This document shows positions 1 to 8,735 of a stretch of 64,000 nucleotides of DNA, piece after piece. The translations under genes were made by a program, and so were the position numbers. The DNA comes from Prosthecobacter vanneervenii (GTDB lineage: Bacteria > Verrucomicrobiota > Verrucomicrobiia > Verrucomicrobiales > Verrucomicrobiaceae). The stretch lies in NCBI RefSeq assembly GCF_014203095.1, contig NZ_JACHIG010000016.1:28401-92400 (forward strand), written 5' to 3'. The number at the start of each line of letters is the position of its first letter. The first letter of the stretch is position 1. A model generated the notes under the pieces. The model had not been told where the DNA came from and searched no databases. It saw only the letters and a list, made by a program, of their open reading frames with translations.

Positions 1-272
1 TGAAAACCGACGATGTCCGGTTTCATCTTCACGATCTCCCTCGCAATGACCTGCATGCGTTCGGCACGGCGGGGTGTCTTCCAGAGTATGCCCCAGAGAT
101 TCCAGGTGACGACGCGCAGGCGCTGCGGCTGGTAGCTGGATGGAGGTGTGACTCTGCTGAAGGTGGTGGGTTCTGGTATGGCGGTGTGGCATACGTTCCA
201 GAACATCACCGCCGCGAGAACGAGCGGTGAGCCAAGCAGGATGATGCCGAGGCGCTTGAGCCAGCGTTTCAT
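1..272 (-). CDS. Endonuclease/exonuclease/phosphatase family protein, N-terminal part (cut by window edge)
   Basis: The start codon (270-272, minus strand) overlaps the stop of the upstream aldolase gene as ATGA, so the two are probably translationally coupled. About 90 residues are visible. They begin with a basic stretch and one hydrophobic segment (about residues 8-26), which suggests a signal anchor or export signal. Then comes VVTWNLWG, the first conserved strand of the endonuclease/exonuclease/phosphatase (DNase I-like) fold, and KPDIVGFQ at the edge, where the family normally continues with the metal-binding Glu. The metal and catalytic residues downstream lie outside the window, so substrate (nucleic acid, phospholipid or sugar phosphate) cannot be judged. 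Confidence 0.8.
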   Translation of the reverse strand, partial: MKRWLKRLGIILLGSPLVLAAVMFWNVCHTAIPEPTTFSRVTPPSSYQPQRLRVVTWNLWGILWKTPRRAERMQVIAREIVKMKPDIVGF

Positions 273-1180
273 GATGCAGCCGCGATCATGCGGTCAAACT
301 GGCGGTCCACTTCGCGCCTGGTTTCATCGTCGAGTTTGAAGCCCACGGGGCCGCGGACGAGGGTGTTTTTGAAGATGCCCTGGCGGACAAGGAGATGCTT
401 TTCCACAGCGAGAAAGCCGTCGAGGCTGGTCTGCATGGAGATGAGGGCGGAGAGGGGGCCATGGATGCGGTCGGCTTTTTCGGTGTCTCCTGCGGTGAGC
501 GCCTTCCACAGCGGAACGAGGCCGCGAATGAGATCTGCGCCGGGCATGGTGCCCACGACGCCACGCTTGAAAGAATCCACGAGGGCGATGCCGCCGGTGC
601 CTTCGAAGACGCGGGCGCGGCCCTGGGTGGCATCGCGGAGTTCGGAGAGCTTGGGGCCGATGGGCGAGGCCTCGGGCTTGTACTGCACACGTTCGGGGCC
701 GAACTCATCGAGCAGCCGCGCCTGCATGGCGATGGGCATGGGCTTGCCCACATAGCCGCTGGCGTCCTGAACGATGACGGGAATCTGGATGGCTGTGATG
801 ATGCGGGTGTAGTAGGCAAGTAACTCGCTCTCGCCGATGCCGATGGAGACGGGCGGGATGGCCATGACGGCATCGGCACCGACGCTCTCGGCGTGCTTTG
901 CATAACGCTCGGCGGTCTTGGAGGATTCTGCACCCACGCTGATGACGACGGCTCCGCGTGCTTTGCCAAAGCGGCATGCGGCGGCGGCGAGCTGCTCGCG
1001 CTCCTCGCTGTCGAGGCGGAGGGTTTCGGAGACCATGGCCATGACGATGCCGTGGGAGCCGCAGTCATAGAGCCAGGAGATCTCGCGCTCGAGCGTTTCG
1101 AGGTCGAGGGTTTCATCGGCATGCCACGGGGTTTGGAAGACGGGCAGGACGCCGTGGAGTGGGTGTTTGGGGGAGGTCAT
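269..1180 (-). CDS. Dihydrodipicolinate synthase (DapA)-family aldolase/lyase
   Basis: A 303-residue TIM-barrel protein of the DapA/N-acetylneuraminate lyase family. The Schiff-base lysine is probably K168 in VQYKPEAS. The strand that in DapA carries the catalytic tyrosine reads VQDASGY. The ATG at 1178-1180 was chosen because the longer reading frame only adds a non-homologous leader that overlaps the SDR gene. It lies 16 bases after the SDR stop, and its own stop overlaps the next gene by 4 bases. An SDR neighbour and the absence of lysine genes favour a catabolic role on a 2-keto-3-deoxy sugar acid or a related compound rather than lysine synthesis. The family is clear; the substrate is inference. 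Confidence 0.85.
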   Translation of the reverse strand: MTSPKHPLHGVLPVFQTPWHADETLDLETLEREISWLYDCGSHGIVMAMVSETLRLDSEEREQLAAAACRFGKARGAVVISVGAESSKTAERYAKHAESVGADAVMAIPPVSIGIGESELLAYYTRIITAIQIPVIVQDASGYVGKPMPIAMQARLLDEFGPERVQYKPEASPIGPKLSELRDATQGRARVFEGTGGIALVDSFKRGVVGTMPGADLIRGLVPLWKALTAGDTEKADRIHGPLSALISMQTSLDGFLAVEKHLLVRQGIFKNTLVRGPVGFKLDDETRREVDRQFDRMIAAAS

Positions 1181-1196
1181 ATCGCGTTGAGAGGGT

Positions 1197-1976
1197 TCAC
1201 CACAGCAGCTTGCCGCCGTCGATGACGAGAACACTGCCGGTCATGTAGCTGCTGGCATCGCTGGCAAGGTAGAGTGCCAGCGGGCCGATCTCCTCGGGGC
1301 TGCCCCAGCGGCCCATGGGGATGCTGGTGGCCACTTCGCCTTCAAACTCGGGGCGCTCACCGATCCAGCGTTTGTTGGCATCGGTGAGGAAGGGGCCGGG
1401 GGCGATGGCGTTGACGGTGATGCCGTGCATGGCCCAGTCGGCGGCGACGGCTTTGGTAAACATGGTGAGAGCGCCTTTGGAGGTTTCGTAGCTGCGGCCG
1501 CGCATGGCCTTGCCCGGCCAGAGGGCATTGATGGAGGCGATGTTGATGATGCGGCCCCACTGGCGCGGGATCATGGCGCCACCGATGCGCTTGGTGAGGA
1601 TGAAGGCCTGGGTGAGATTCAGATCGAGAATGCGCTGCCAGTCCTCCAGCGCGAGGTCTTCAGTGGGTGTGTTGATGCGACGGCCGCCGACGTTGTTGAT
1701 GAGGATGTCGATGGGGGTGTGATCGCGGAGCAATGTGTCGCAGAGGCGTTCGGCTTCCTCGGGCTTCGAGAGATCGGCCTGGAGTGCGGAGGCGTGGATA
1801 TTGGCACCGCGCAGTTCTTCGCAGGCTTTGTGTAAATGCTCGGCATTTGAGCCTGAGATGATGACCTCAGCTCCGGCTTCACCCAGGGCACGTGCCATTT
1901 CCAGGCCGAGGCCGCGGGAGCCACCGGTGATGAGTGCACGGCGGCCGGTGAGATTGAAGCGATCCAATACAGACAT
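1197..1976 (-). CDS. SDR-family NAD(P)-dependent oxidoreductase (gluconate 5-dehydrogenase-like)
   Basis: A 259-residue classical short-chain dehydrogenase. The Rossmann motif TGGSRGLG lies near residue 17, NNVGG near 94, the catalytic serine in NIASINA, and the catalytic YETSK follows. The first part (LDRFNLTGRRALITG) resembles gluconate 5-dehydrogenase and 2-deoxy-D-gluconate 3-dehydrogenase proteins, which act on sugar acids. It is followed after 16 bases by a DapA-family aldolase, so a two-step sugar-acid pathway (oxidation, then aldol cleavage or dehydration) is plausible. No signal peptide, so cytoplasmic. Substrate not determinable from sequence. Confidence 0.88.
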   Translation of the reverse strand: MSVLDRFNLTGRRALITGGSRGLGLEMARALGEAGAEVIISGSNAEHLHKACEELRGANIHASALQADLSKPEEAERLCDTLLRDHTPIDILINNVGGRRINTPTEDLALEDWQRILDLNLTQAFILTKRIGGAMIPRQWGRIINIASINALWPGKAMRGRSYETSKGALTMFTKAVAADWAMHGITVNAIAPGPFLTDANKRWIGERPEFEGEVATSIPMGRWGSPEEIGPLALYLASDASSYMTGSVLVIDGGKLLW

Positions 1977-2044
1977 GAAAACAGATCGGCACGGTGAAGG
2001 AACTCTTTCAAGAGTTCATGTCACCCACGATTCTGGCACCACTC

Positions 2045-4648
2045 TTATTGTCTGATTTTGTACAGGCCGACACCGCCAGCCCAAAGTTCGCCGGCAGCTG
2101 GATTGAAGCGCAGGACGAGCGGTTTCACATATGGGATGCCGCCAGTGATGTCCTGCCAGGTGGTGCCGCCATCTGTGGTTTTATAGATGGCGCCGTCGGG
2201 CATATTGCCCCAGCTCACGGCCGAGACCCACATCGTTTGAGGGTCTGTCGGATGCGTTTCAATTCCCACGATGGCACGTTTGCTGGCAAGATGGGTGAGC
2301 TGCGTCCAAGTGCGGCCTTGGTCGGAGCTGTGCCAGAGCTGCTGCCCCCCGCAGTAGAGTGTGCCGTCTGCATGAGAGTGCAGGTTCCAGATAAAGCTTT
2401 CATCTTTAAAGACGTGCTCCCAGGTCGAGCCCCCATCCTGGCTGCGGTGCACGCCGCCATTGGCGCCGCAGGCTCCCCAAAACAAGCGGCCTGAGTTCGT
2501 GGGATCCACCACGAGCCCATAGAACATGCGGCGGCTGGCAGGCTGCTGCGGCAGATGCGACCACGTGATGCCGCCATCCTGTGATTTGAAAAGACCGCCG
2601 CCGTTCCTGCCCTCGACGGCGTCTCCGTCAATGCCGAGATAGATGTTTTGCGGATTCTTGGGGTCCACGGCAAGTGCACGCGGATGCCCCTGGCCCCACA
2701 TGGTGTTGGGCCGGATGGTGTAGCTGGGCAGGCCGGTGGTGATGGGTTGGAAAGTAGCGCCGCCATCCTCGCTTCGAATCACACAAGTCGGCACCTTGTA
2801 CCAGGGTGTTGCGGTGCTGAGAATGCGCGTGGCTCCGTTGATCTCGTCAATTGAGACGCGCCAGTCATGCCCGCTGACACCAGGCGTGTGCCTGACCGGC
2901 CAGAGCTGACGCCAGATGGCGCCGCCGTCCTCTGACATAAGGGTGCCTTCATCCATGACGGTGACGTAGGTTCTGCCATGGAGAAACCGGATGTCAGTGA
3001 TGCATGAGATGTCCGCTCCCGCAGAGCGCTCAGTCCAGGTGGCGCCGCCGTCAGTGCTGAGACAGGGACGCCAGTTCGCCGCGATGAAGATCTCCTTCGG
3101 GTTATGCGGGCTGATGGAAAGATTGCGCGGTGCGCTCAGGCTGGCCGTGCCGCCGTTGAAACCGTCGAGTGTGGGATTGGTCTTGGTGTCCGTTCGCAGC
3201 TTGTTCACCCGCACCCAGGATGCCCCCGCATCGTGCGAGGCGTAGTAGGAGCCATTCCAGTCCACCGCGCCGATGGCATGCACATCGTTCGGATTCGCCG
3301 GGCTCACGGCCATCTCCAGCATCTCGCTGTTGTTGAGGATGCCTTTGGAAATCTTCGTCCAGTGTTTGCCGCCGTCGGTGGACTTCATGAGGCCGTTCTT
3401 AAAGAACGCGCCATACATCACATCAGCATTGGCCGGATCAAAAGTGGCATGTGCTGCCTTTGATGGGGTGGGCAGGTGCTTCCATGTCCTGCCTGCATCG
3501 TGGCTGAGGAGCAGGCCCGAGTCATCCGTGGCAGCAACCACAAGGGATGAGTCGGTGCTGGCGATGGCCACACTGTGCACCGGCCCGGCGGGCGGAGCTC
3601 CTGCGCGGACGCTGCCAAAGGTCTGCATCGTCTGATCCGCCTTGAAGTCACGGATGGTGATCTCGCCGCCGCTGCCGTGCTTGAAAAAGAAACGGCCAAA
3701 ATGCACGACGTATGCCTCTGTGGGCAGTGCGCCGGAGCAGGAGAAATCCAGCCGGTTCACCTGAGCCCAGTCTTTGTCCGTAAATGCCGTGCCAGCAGCC
3801 TCGGGATGTTTTTTCACGAAGTCGGCATCCGGTGCGAAGTCGGAGGCTTTCATCACCACATCGTGCATCTCAGTCGTCTGAAAGGACTGGATCAGATTTG
3901 GGCTTCGAAAGGCCTGGCCGGAGGATGTCTTCAGGATGAGAAAGCAGTCCTTGGGCATCACACCCTCGCCCCTCATCGTCAAGCCGATGCCCTGAATGCC
4001 TTCGGCGCCTGGCGGGGCCGCCACGGACAGTGCGAAATCGCCAAAGTAGTCTCCGGTGACCTTGCCATACTGAATGCGCAGCGAACCATCGGCTGCTCCG
4101 GCGGCTTTTTTCTCATACGAGACAGCCCACGTTTCGCCGCCGTCCGTGCTCTTGTAGATTTTGCCGCCGGGGCTTGCTGCATAGACCACCTTGCCATCGC
4201 GCGGATCCACTGCAATGCATCGGATGCTGAGCTTCCGTTCACCGGTGATGCGCAGCTCCTTTCTTCCTGTATGCGGCAGCGTGCGCCAGTGCCCGCCGCC
4301 ATCCACACTTTTGGAGAGGCCTTCCTCCGTGGCCGCATAGACCACCTCGGGCTCTCTCGCACTCACGGCCATCGCATACACCGCATAGGAGGCAATGCCG
4401 TTGTTGATGACATGCCAGTGCCTGCCGTTGTCCTCAGTTTTGTACACTCCGTTGACGTCACCTCCCATGTAAATGACACCTTCGCGTCCTGGGTGATGAA
4501 CGGTCGCATAGTAAAAGCCTCCGCCACCCCATCCGGCCTGCTGCCAGGTGGCGGCGGGTTCTGCTCCGGACAACGCAGCCACTGTCATGCAAAGCATGGC
4601 TGAGAAGCAAGCAATCGATAAACGGAAGGGAGATAGGACAAGAAACAT
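2045..4648 (-). CDS. Large secreted BNR/sortilin-type beta-propeller protein (GH74-like fold)
   Basis: An 867-residue protein with an N-terminal signal peptide (about residues 1-29, ending ALSGAEP). The mature chain carries many BNR/Asp-box repeats such as STDGGETW, SHDAGRTW, STDGGKHW, SEDGGATF and TTDGGTTW, spread from residue 70 to the end. This is typical of sortilin/VPS10-like and GH74 xyloglucanase-like seven- or ten-bladed propellers. The opening WGGGGFYYA resembles GH74 enzymes. About residues 190-345 do not show Asp boxes and look like an inserted beta-sandwich domain. It is the first gene of the minus-strand run leading to an SDR and an aldolase, so it may bind or cleave an extracellular glycan. 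Enzymatic activity is not proven. Confidence 0.8.
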   Translation of the reverse strand: MFLVLSPFRLSIACFSAMLCMTVAALSGAEPAATWQQAGWGGGGFYYATVHHPGREGVIYMGGDVNGVYKTEDNGRHWHVINNGIASYAVYAMAVSAREPEVVYAATEEGLSKSVDGGGHWRTLPHTGRKELRITGERKLSIRCIAVDPRDGKVVYAASPGGKIYKSTDGGETWAVSYEKKAAGAADGSLRIQYGKVTGDYFGDFALSVAAPPGAEGIQGIGLTMRGEGVMPKDCFLILKTSSGQAFRSPNLIQSFQTTEMHDVVMKASDFAPDADFVKKHPEAAGTAFTDKDWAQVNRLDFSCSGALPTEAYVVHFGRFFFKHGSGGEITIRDFKADQTMQTFGSVRAGAPPAGPVHSVAIASTDSSLVVAATDDSGLLLSHDAGRTWKHLPTPSKAAHATFDPANADVMYGAFFKNGLMKSTDGGKHWTKISKGILNNSEMLEMAVSPANPNDVHAIGAVDWNGSYYASHDAGASWVRVNKLRTDTKTNPTLDGFNGGTASLSAPRNLSISPHNPKEIFIAANWRPCLSTDGGATWTERSAGADISCITDIRFLHGRTYVTVMDEGTLMSEDGGAIWRQLWPVRHTPGVSGHDWRVSIDEINGATRILSTATPWYKVPTCVIRSEDGGATFQPITTGLPSYTIRPNTMWGQGHPRALAVDPKNPQNIYLGIDGDAVEGRNGGGLFKSQDGGITWSHLPQQPASRRMFYGLVVDPTNSGRLFWGACGANGGVHRSQDGGSTWEHVFKDESFIWNLHSHADGTLYCGGQQLWHSSDQGRTWTQLTHLASKRAIVGIETHPTDPQTMWVSAVSWGNMPDGAIYKTTDGGTTWQDITGGIPYVKPLVLRFNPAAGELWAGGVGLYKIRQ

Positions 4649-4795
4649 GCAGAGGATGATGAGTGAAGCGACGAACAGGGTCGCGGCTTTAACACCGTGA
4701 TTTCAGATAGTCGCGAATATTTGCGTCCAGTGCTGGCATCGAAAGCGCCTGCTCTCAAACGCCGATCTGGGCCAAGAAGTGAGCACGGACAGCGT

Positions 4796-6187
4796 ATGAC
4801 TGAGATGAACCGCCTTCTTCTCGCCTGCTGCTTCCTGGTTGTTTCTCAAATCCATGCCGGTGACTTCCGCGTGGGTGCCGCGCAGGTGGACATCACGCCC
4901 AAGAACGGCACGCCGCTGGGTGGGTACTACAAGTTCCGTGGTTCGGAGGGTGTGCTGGATCCGCTGTATGCGAAGACGATGGTGTTTGAAAAAGATGGAA
5001 CGCATGCGGTGATCGTGGTGCTGGATCTCTCGGGCACGGTGCGGCCGCTGGTGGCGGAAATGCGGAAGGTCATCCAGGAGCAGTGTGGCATCGAGGGAGA
5101 TCATGTGCTCATCTCCGGCACGCACACGCATTCCGGGCCGCAGCAGCCGCGTGGCTCGCTGATGGATGACATCACCAAGGTGAACTCCCCTGCCGGAGTG
5201 TCCTACATCAGCGCGCTGCCCGGGCTCGTGGCGCAGTCGGTGAAGGAGGCAAAGGCGAAGCTGACGCCTGCGAAGGCCTCGGTTGCCGTGGGAAAAGAGG
5301 ATGGCATCAGCTTCAACCGCCGCGTGCTGCGGGAGGGGGTGAAGGAGGCCATCTGGCAGCCGCAGAAGCTCAATCCTGCCACAGACAAGCCGGCGGGACC
5401 GATCGATCCCGATGTGGGCGTGGTGGCCTTTCATGGCGCAGGTGCAGATGCCGCGCCGCTGGCCTCGTTTCTGAACTTCGCCATGCATCCCACGTCCGTG
5501 GGCGGCGGCACGAAGATCTCGGCGGATTATCCCGGCGTGTTCACACGGCTGATCACCGAGCGCCACGGCCTGGGCATGATTTCCGTTTTCGCCAACGGCT
5601 GCTGCGGCAACATCAACCACGGCGACTACATCACTGGCAAACGCCGCAGCACACTGGAGCTGGGCACCGCGCTTGCGGATGCCGCCGATGCCGCGTGGTC
5701 CAAACTGCAGCCGACCACGGCCTACGCACCGCGCGTGCGCTCGGAACAGGTGACGCTGCAGCGCCGCAGCTACACGCCGGAGCAGATCGCCAAGGCGAAG
5801 GACATGGCGGCCAACATGTTCACGAAGAACTACGGCACCGTGCCGATGGCGGAGACAGTGTGCATTTTGGAGACGGAGGAGAAGAAGGAGAAAAATATCC
5901 CGCTGCTGGCCGAGGTGCAGGTCATCGCGCTGAGCGATGATCTCGCCATCGTGGCGCTGCCCGGAGAGATCTTTGTGGAGCTGGGGCTGGCGTTGAAGAA
6001 GGCGTCTCCATTTAAAACCACGCTCATCGCCGAGCTGGCAAATGGCAGCATCGGCTACATCCCCAACCGCGACGCCTACCCGCAGGGCAACTATGAAGTG
6101 GTCAGCGCCCGCAACGAGGCGGGCAGCGGCGAGAAGCTGGTGGAGGTGGCGCTGAGGCTGCTGAGTGAGGTGAAGAAGGGGAAGTAA
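4796..6187 (+). CDS. Neutral/alkaline non-lysosomal ceramidase N-terminal domain protein, secreted
   Basis: A 463-residue exported protein; the signal peptide is NRLLLACCFLVVSQIHA. The body matches the neutral ceramidase N-terminal catalytic domain family: VGAAQVDITP at the start of the mature chain, the metal-binding segment ISGTHTHSGPQ, NFAMHPT, and FANGCCGNIN. Many planctomycete and verrucomicrobial genomes carry such shorter relatives, in which the true substrate is unknown; they lack the C-terminal domain of eukaryotic ceramidases. The ATG at 4796 (or 4805) gives a sensible signal peptide, while the longer frame starts within the divergent promoter region. The stop codon directly abuts the stop of the convergent next gene. 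Confidence 0.82.
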   Translation: MTEMNRLLLACCFLVVSQIHAGDFRVGAAQVDITPKNGTPLGGYYKFRGSEGVLDPLYAKTMVFEKDGTHAVIVVLDLSGTVRPLVAEMRKVIQEQCGIEGDHVLISGTHTHSGPQQPRGSLMDDITKVNSPAGVSYISALPGLVAQSVKEAKAKLTPAKASVAVGKEDGISFNRRVLREGVKEAIWQPQKLNPATDKPAGPIDPDVGVVAFHGAGADAAPLASFLNFAMHPTSVGGGTKISADYPGVFTRLITERHGLGMISVFANGCCGNINHGDYITGKRRSTLELGTALADAADAAWSKLQPTTAYAPRVRSEQVTLQRRSYTPEQIAKAKDMAANMFTKNYGTVPMAETVCILETEEKKEKNIPLLAEVQVIALSDDLAIVALPGEIFVELGLALKKASPFKTTLIAELANGSIGYIPNRDAYPQGNYEVVSARNEAGSGEKLVEVALRLLSEVKKGK

Positions 6188-7168
6188 TCACACACCCTTC
6201 GGCTCCCGGATATGCGCCCAGCAGTGGACGTGGGGGTCGCCACGGAAGAACCAGACCATGTTGGGGCCTTCGATCTGCCAGACGTCCCAGACGCCGTCTT
6301 TGCCGACGTCCTGGTTTTTGAAGAAGGCCATGTGCAGGTTGTCGAAGCCGCCGGCCTCGATGTATTTCATGGACTCCTCGCGCTCGGACTGGCGGAAGGG
6401 TTTCAGCAGATCGGCGAGGACTTTTTTGACGAGGTCTTTCTGGTCGGCGCTGAGATCGCCGACGGAGATGCCTTCGAGGCCCTTGATCTTGCCGGAGAGC
6501 TTGACGGTGTCGCTGCCGTCTTCGTCGCGGGATTCGCCGAGGAGGGCGGTCTCGCGCTGCTTGCCATCGAGGGCCTGGAAGACCTCATTGGCACGCTGGG
6601 CTTGGTACCAGTAGGCGTTGCCGGGGTGGGTGGGCTTTTCATTGAAGCCCTGGGCGGCGTGGCCGTAGAAGATGGGGCCGCCGAAGGCCGCGCCTTTCTC
6701 GCTGTCGCCATCGCAGCGGCGGGTGCAGTGGCGGCCGGTGAGGACGAACTCGAACTGATTGGTGCCGGGCTGGCCAAAGATGGCGATGGAGGCGCTGCCA
6801 AAGCCGCCGTCTCCTTTGTTGTCCTGGTCAAACTGACGCCAGACTTCGGATTTGTACTCGTCGCTGTGGAGCTTGTCAAAGATCTGGCGCACGAGGTCCT
6901 GTTGGTCGGGCTTCAGCACGTCGCGGATTTTCTGCGGGGTGATGTGCCAGTTGTTGTCCACCTTGAGGCGGCGGGGATCGCTCCAGGCAAAGCAGAGGGC
7001 CTTGCGCTGGGCCTCGTCCATGCTGCCGTAGAGCTGCTGGACGAGGGTTTCGGAGGTGGCGGGGGAGCTGGCGCCGAAGGCGGAGCCGAGCAGGCCTGCA
7101 GCGGCGGCCTGCGCGCTGCGGGAGAGAAAGTCACGGCGGCTGGCCGAAGGAATGAGGGGCGTGTTCAT
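6188..7168 (-). CDS. Tat-exported protein, probably DUF3500 family
   Basis: A 326-residue protein beginning with a twin-arginine-like signal (SRRDFLSRSAQAAAAG). The remainder is a soluble domain with QPGTNQFEFVLTGRH, GGPIFYGH and a C-terminal WFFRGDPHVHCW. That layout (substrate-grip motif, GP.F.GH, closing tryptophan-rich strand) recalls DUF3500 proteins, which have no established activity. The gene converges on the ceramidase-like gene with no spacer, and its promoter must lie in the 211-base divergent gap shared with the flavoprotein at 7380. Family assignment is from memory of motifs and is moderate; export is better supported. Confidence 0.6.
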   Translation of the reverse strand: MNTPLIPSASRRDFLSRSAQAAAAGLLGSAFGASSPATSETLVQQLYGSMDEAQRKALCFAWSDPRRLKVDNNWHITPQKIRDVLKPDQQDLVRQIFDKLHSDEYKSEVWRQFDQDNKGDGGFGSASIAIFGQPGTNQFEFVLTGRHCTRRCDGDSEKGAAFGGPIFYGHAAQGFNEKPTHPGNAYWYQAQRANEVFQALDGKQRETALLGESRDEDGSDTVKLSGKIKGLEGISVGDLSADQKDLVKKVLADLLKPFRQSEREESMKYIEAGGFDNLHMAFFKNQDVGKDGVWDVWQIEGPNMVWFFRGDPHVHCWAHIREPKGV

Positions 7169-7379
7169 GGCTGGTTTGTATCAAACGGGGGCTGGAGAGG
7201 AAAGTTTTGTTTTGGCGCGCAACAGCCTATCGCCAATCGGCATCAAAACGATGCCAAAGGAGTATGGACGGCATGGGAAGAGGCATCGTAGTACTGGACT
7301 GAAACCCCTGAAAACCAGCAGTTCTGGCTGGTGTTTGGAGGTGACTTTTTGCCAACCCAGTCAAAATTTCCAACATCTC

Positions 7380-8636
7380 ATGAACACCGAATACGAAGTC
7401 CTCATCATCGGCGGCGGCCCGGCCGGCACCAGCACTGCGGCCATCCTGGCGGAGTATGGCCACAAGGTTCTCGTGATCGAGCGGGAGAAATTTCCCCGTT
7501 ACCATGTGGGCGAGTCGCTGATCCCCTTCACCTTTGGCCCGCTGCACCGCCTGGGGCTGATCCCGACGATGAAGAAGTCACACTTCATGAAGAAGTTCAG
7601 CGTGAGCTTTGTGCAGCCGGACGGCCGCCGTTCCCAGCCCTTTTATTTTTACAACCGCTATGACCGCGACACCGTGGCGCAGACCTGGCAGGTGATGCGT
7701 TCGGAGTTTGACCACATGCTGATGGACCACGCACGCGGCCGGGGTGCCGAGGTGCGCGAAGAGACGACGGTGACGCAGCTTCTCAAAGACGACAACGGCA
7801 AGGTCATCGGCGTGGCCGTGAAGAACAAGGATGGCAGCACGGAGCACCTGCTGGCCAAGCTGGTGATCGACGCCTCCGGCAAGGAGGCCTTTGCCTCAGT
7901 GCGTGAAGGCTGGCGCGTGGGAGACCCCTACCTGAACAAGGTGGCGGTGTGGACGTATTACAAGGGATCAAAGCGTGAAGAGGGGATCGATGAAGGTGCG
8001 ACGACGATCGCGTTCGTGCCGGACAAAGGCTGGTTCTGGCACATCCCCATGCACAATGACATGGTTAGCGTGGGCGTGGTGGCCGAGGGCAAGTATCTCA
8101 GCCGTGATGGCGTGCGCGATCCGAAGGCGATGTTTGAGCGCGAGATCGGCGAGAACCAGTGGATCAAAGACCACCTCTCCGCCGGGAGCAGCACGGGGGA
8201 ATACTGGATCACGAGCGAGTACTCCCGACATTCCAAGTACGGTGCAGCTCCGGGCCTGCTGCTGGTGGGAGATGCCTTTGCGTTTCTGGACCCCGTCTTC
8301 AGCAGCGGCGTGATGCTGGCGCTGAAGAGCGGCGTGCTGGCGGGAGACGCGGTGCACGCAGCGCTGGAGGCCAGGGACCTCTCGCCGCAGCGCTTCAGCG
8401 AGTACTCAGAGCTGATGCGCCAGGGCATCGACAACATGCGCAAGCTCGTCTATGCCTTCTACGATCCAAATTTCTCCTTCAAGGACGTGGTGATGAAGTA
8501 TCCCGATGCCGGAGATGAGATCACCGACTGCCTTTCCGGAGACGTGAACAAGGACTACTCCTCCCTGTGGAAGAAGATCCGCGAGTTTGCGCCGATTCCA
8601 GATGGGCTGCCGTATGGTGTGCCGATGGCGGCGTGA
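7380..8636 (+). CDS. FAD-dependent oxidoreductase, flavin-dependent-halogenase-like
   Basis: A 418-residue flavoprotein. The FAD-binding GGGPAGTSTA is at residues 11-20, and GESLIP starts at G44, the signature found in tryptophan-halogenase and geranylgeranyl-reductase relatives. GWFWHIP (W218, W220, I222, P223) matches the WxWxIP motif of flavin-dependent halogenases, and lysines K71/K72 in HFMKKF sit where the halogenase catalytic lysine is found after GESLIP. The second FAD motif is LLVGDAFAFLDPVFSSG. The start at 7380 is the one that places the Rossmann motif at the N-terminus; the longer frame is not supported. The true reaction (halogenation, hydroxylation or reduction) cannot be decided. 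No biosynthetic cluster surrounds it. Confidence 0.8.
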   Translation: MNTEYEVLIIGGGPAGTSTAAILAEYGHKVLVIEREKFPRYHVGESLIPFTFGPLHRLGLIPTMKKSHFMKKFSVSFVQPDGRRSQPFYFYNRYDRDTVAQTWQVMRSEFDHMLMDHARGRGAEVREETTVTQLLKDDNGKVIGVAVKNKDGSTEHLLAKLVIDASGKEAFASVREGWRVGDPYLNKVAVWTYYKGSKREEGIDEGATTIAFVPDKGWFWHIPMHNDMVSVGVVAEGKYLSRDGVRDPKAMFEREIGENQWIKDHLSAGSSTGEYWITSEYSRHSKYGAAPGLLLVGDAFAFLDPVFSSGVMLALKSGVLAGDAVHAALEARDLSPQRFSEYSELMRQGIDNMRKLVYAFYDPNFSFKDVVMKYPDAGDEITDCLSGDVNKDYSSLWKKIREFAPIPDGLPYGVPMAA

Positions 8637-8670
8637 GCACCCTGCACGCAACGAATAACGCATGAGACTG

Positions 8671-8709
8671 ATTCTCAGACCCTGAAGGTTCCTGATGGGG
8701 TTTGAGAAT
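8671..8709 (+). other. Intergenic stem-loop ahead of the giant protease gene
   Basis: Bases 8671-8682 pair with 8698-8709 over 12 positions with a single G-T pair, leaving a 15-base loop. No T-run follows, so it is not a standard terminator. The hairpin ends 27 bases before the chosen ATG at 8736. It could be a weak terminator of the flavoprotein gene or an element in the leader of the protease mRNA. Confidence 0.5.
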
Positions 8710-8735
8710 TGCGCGAATTGGAGGATTTTCCCTCC

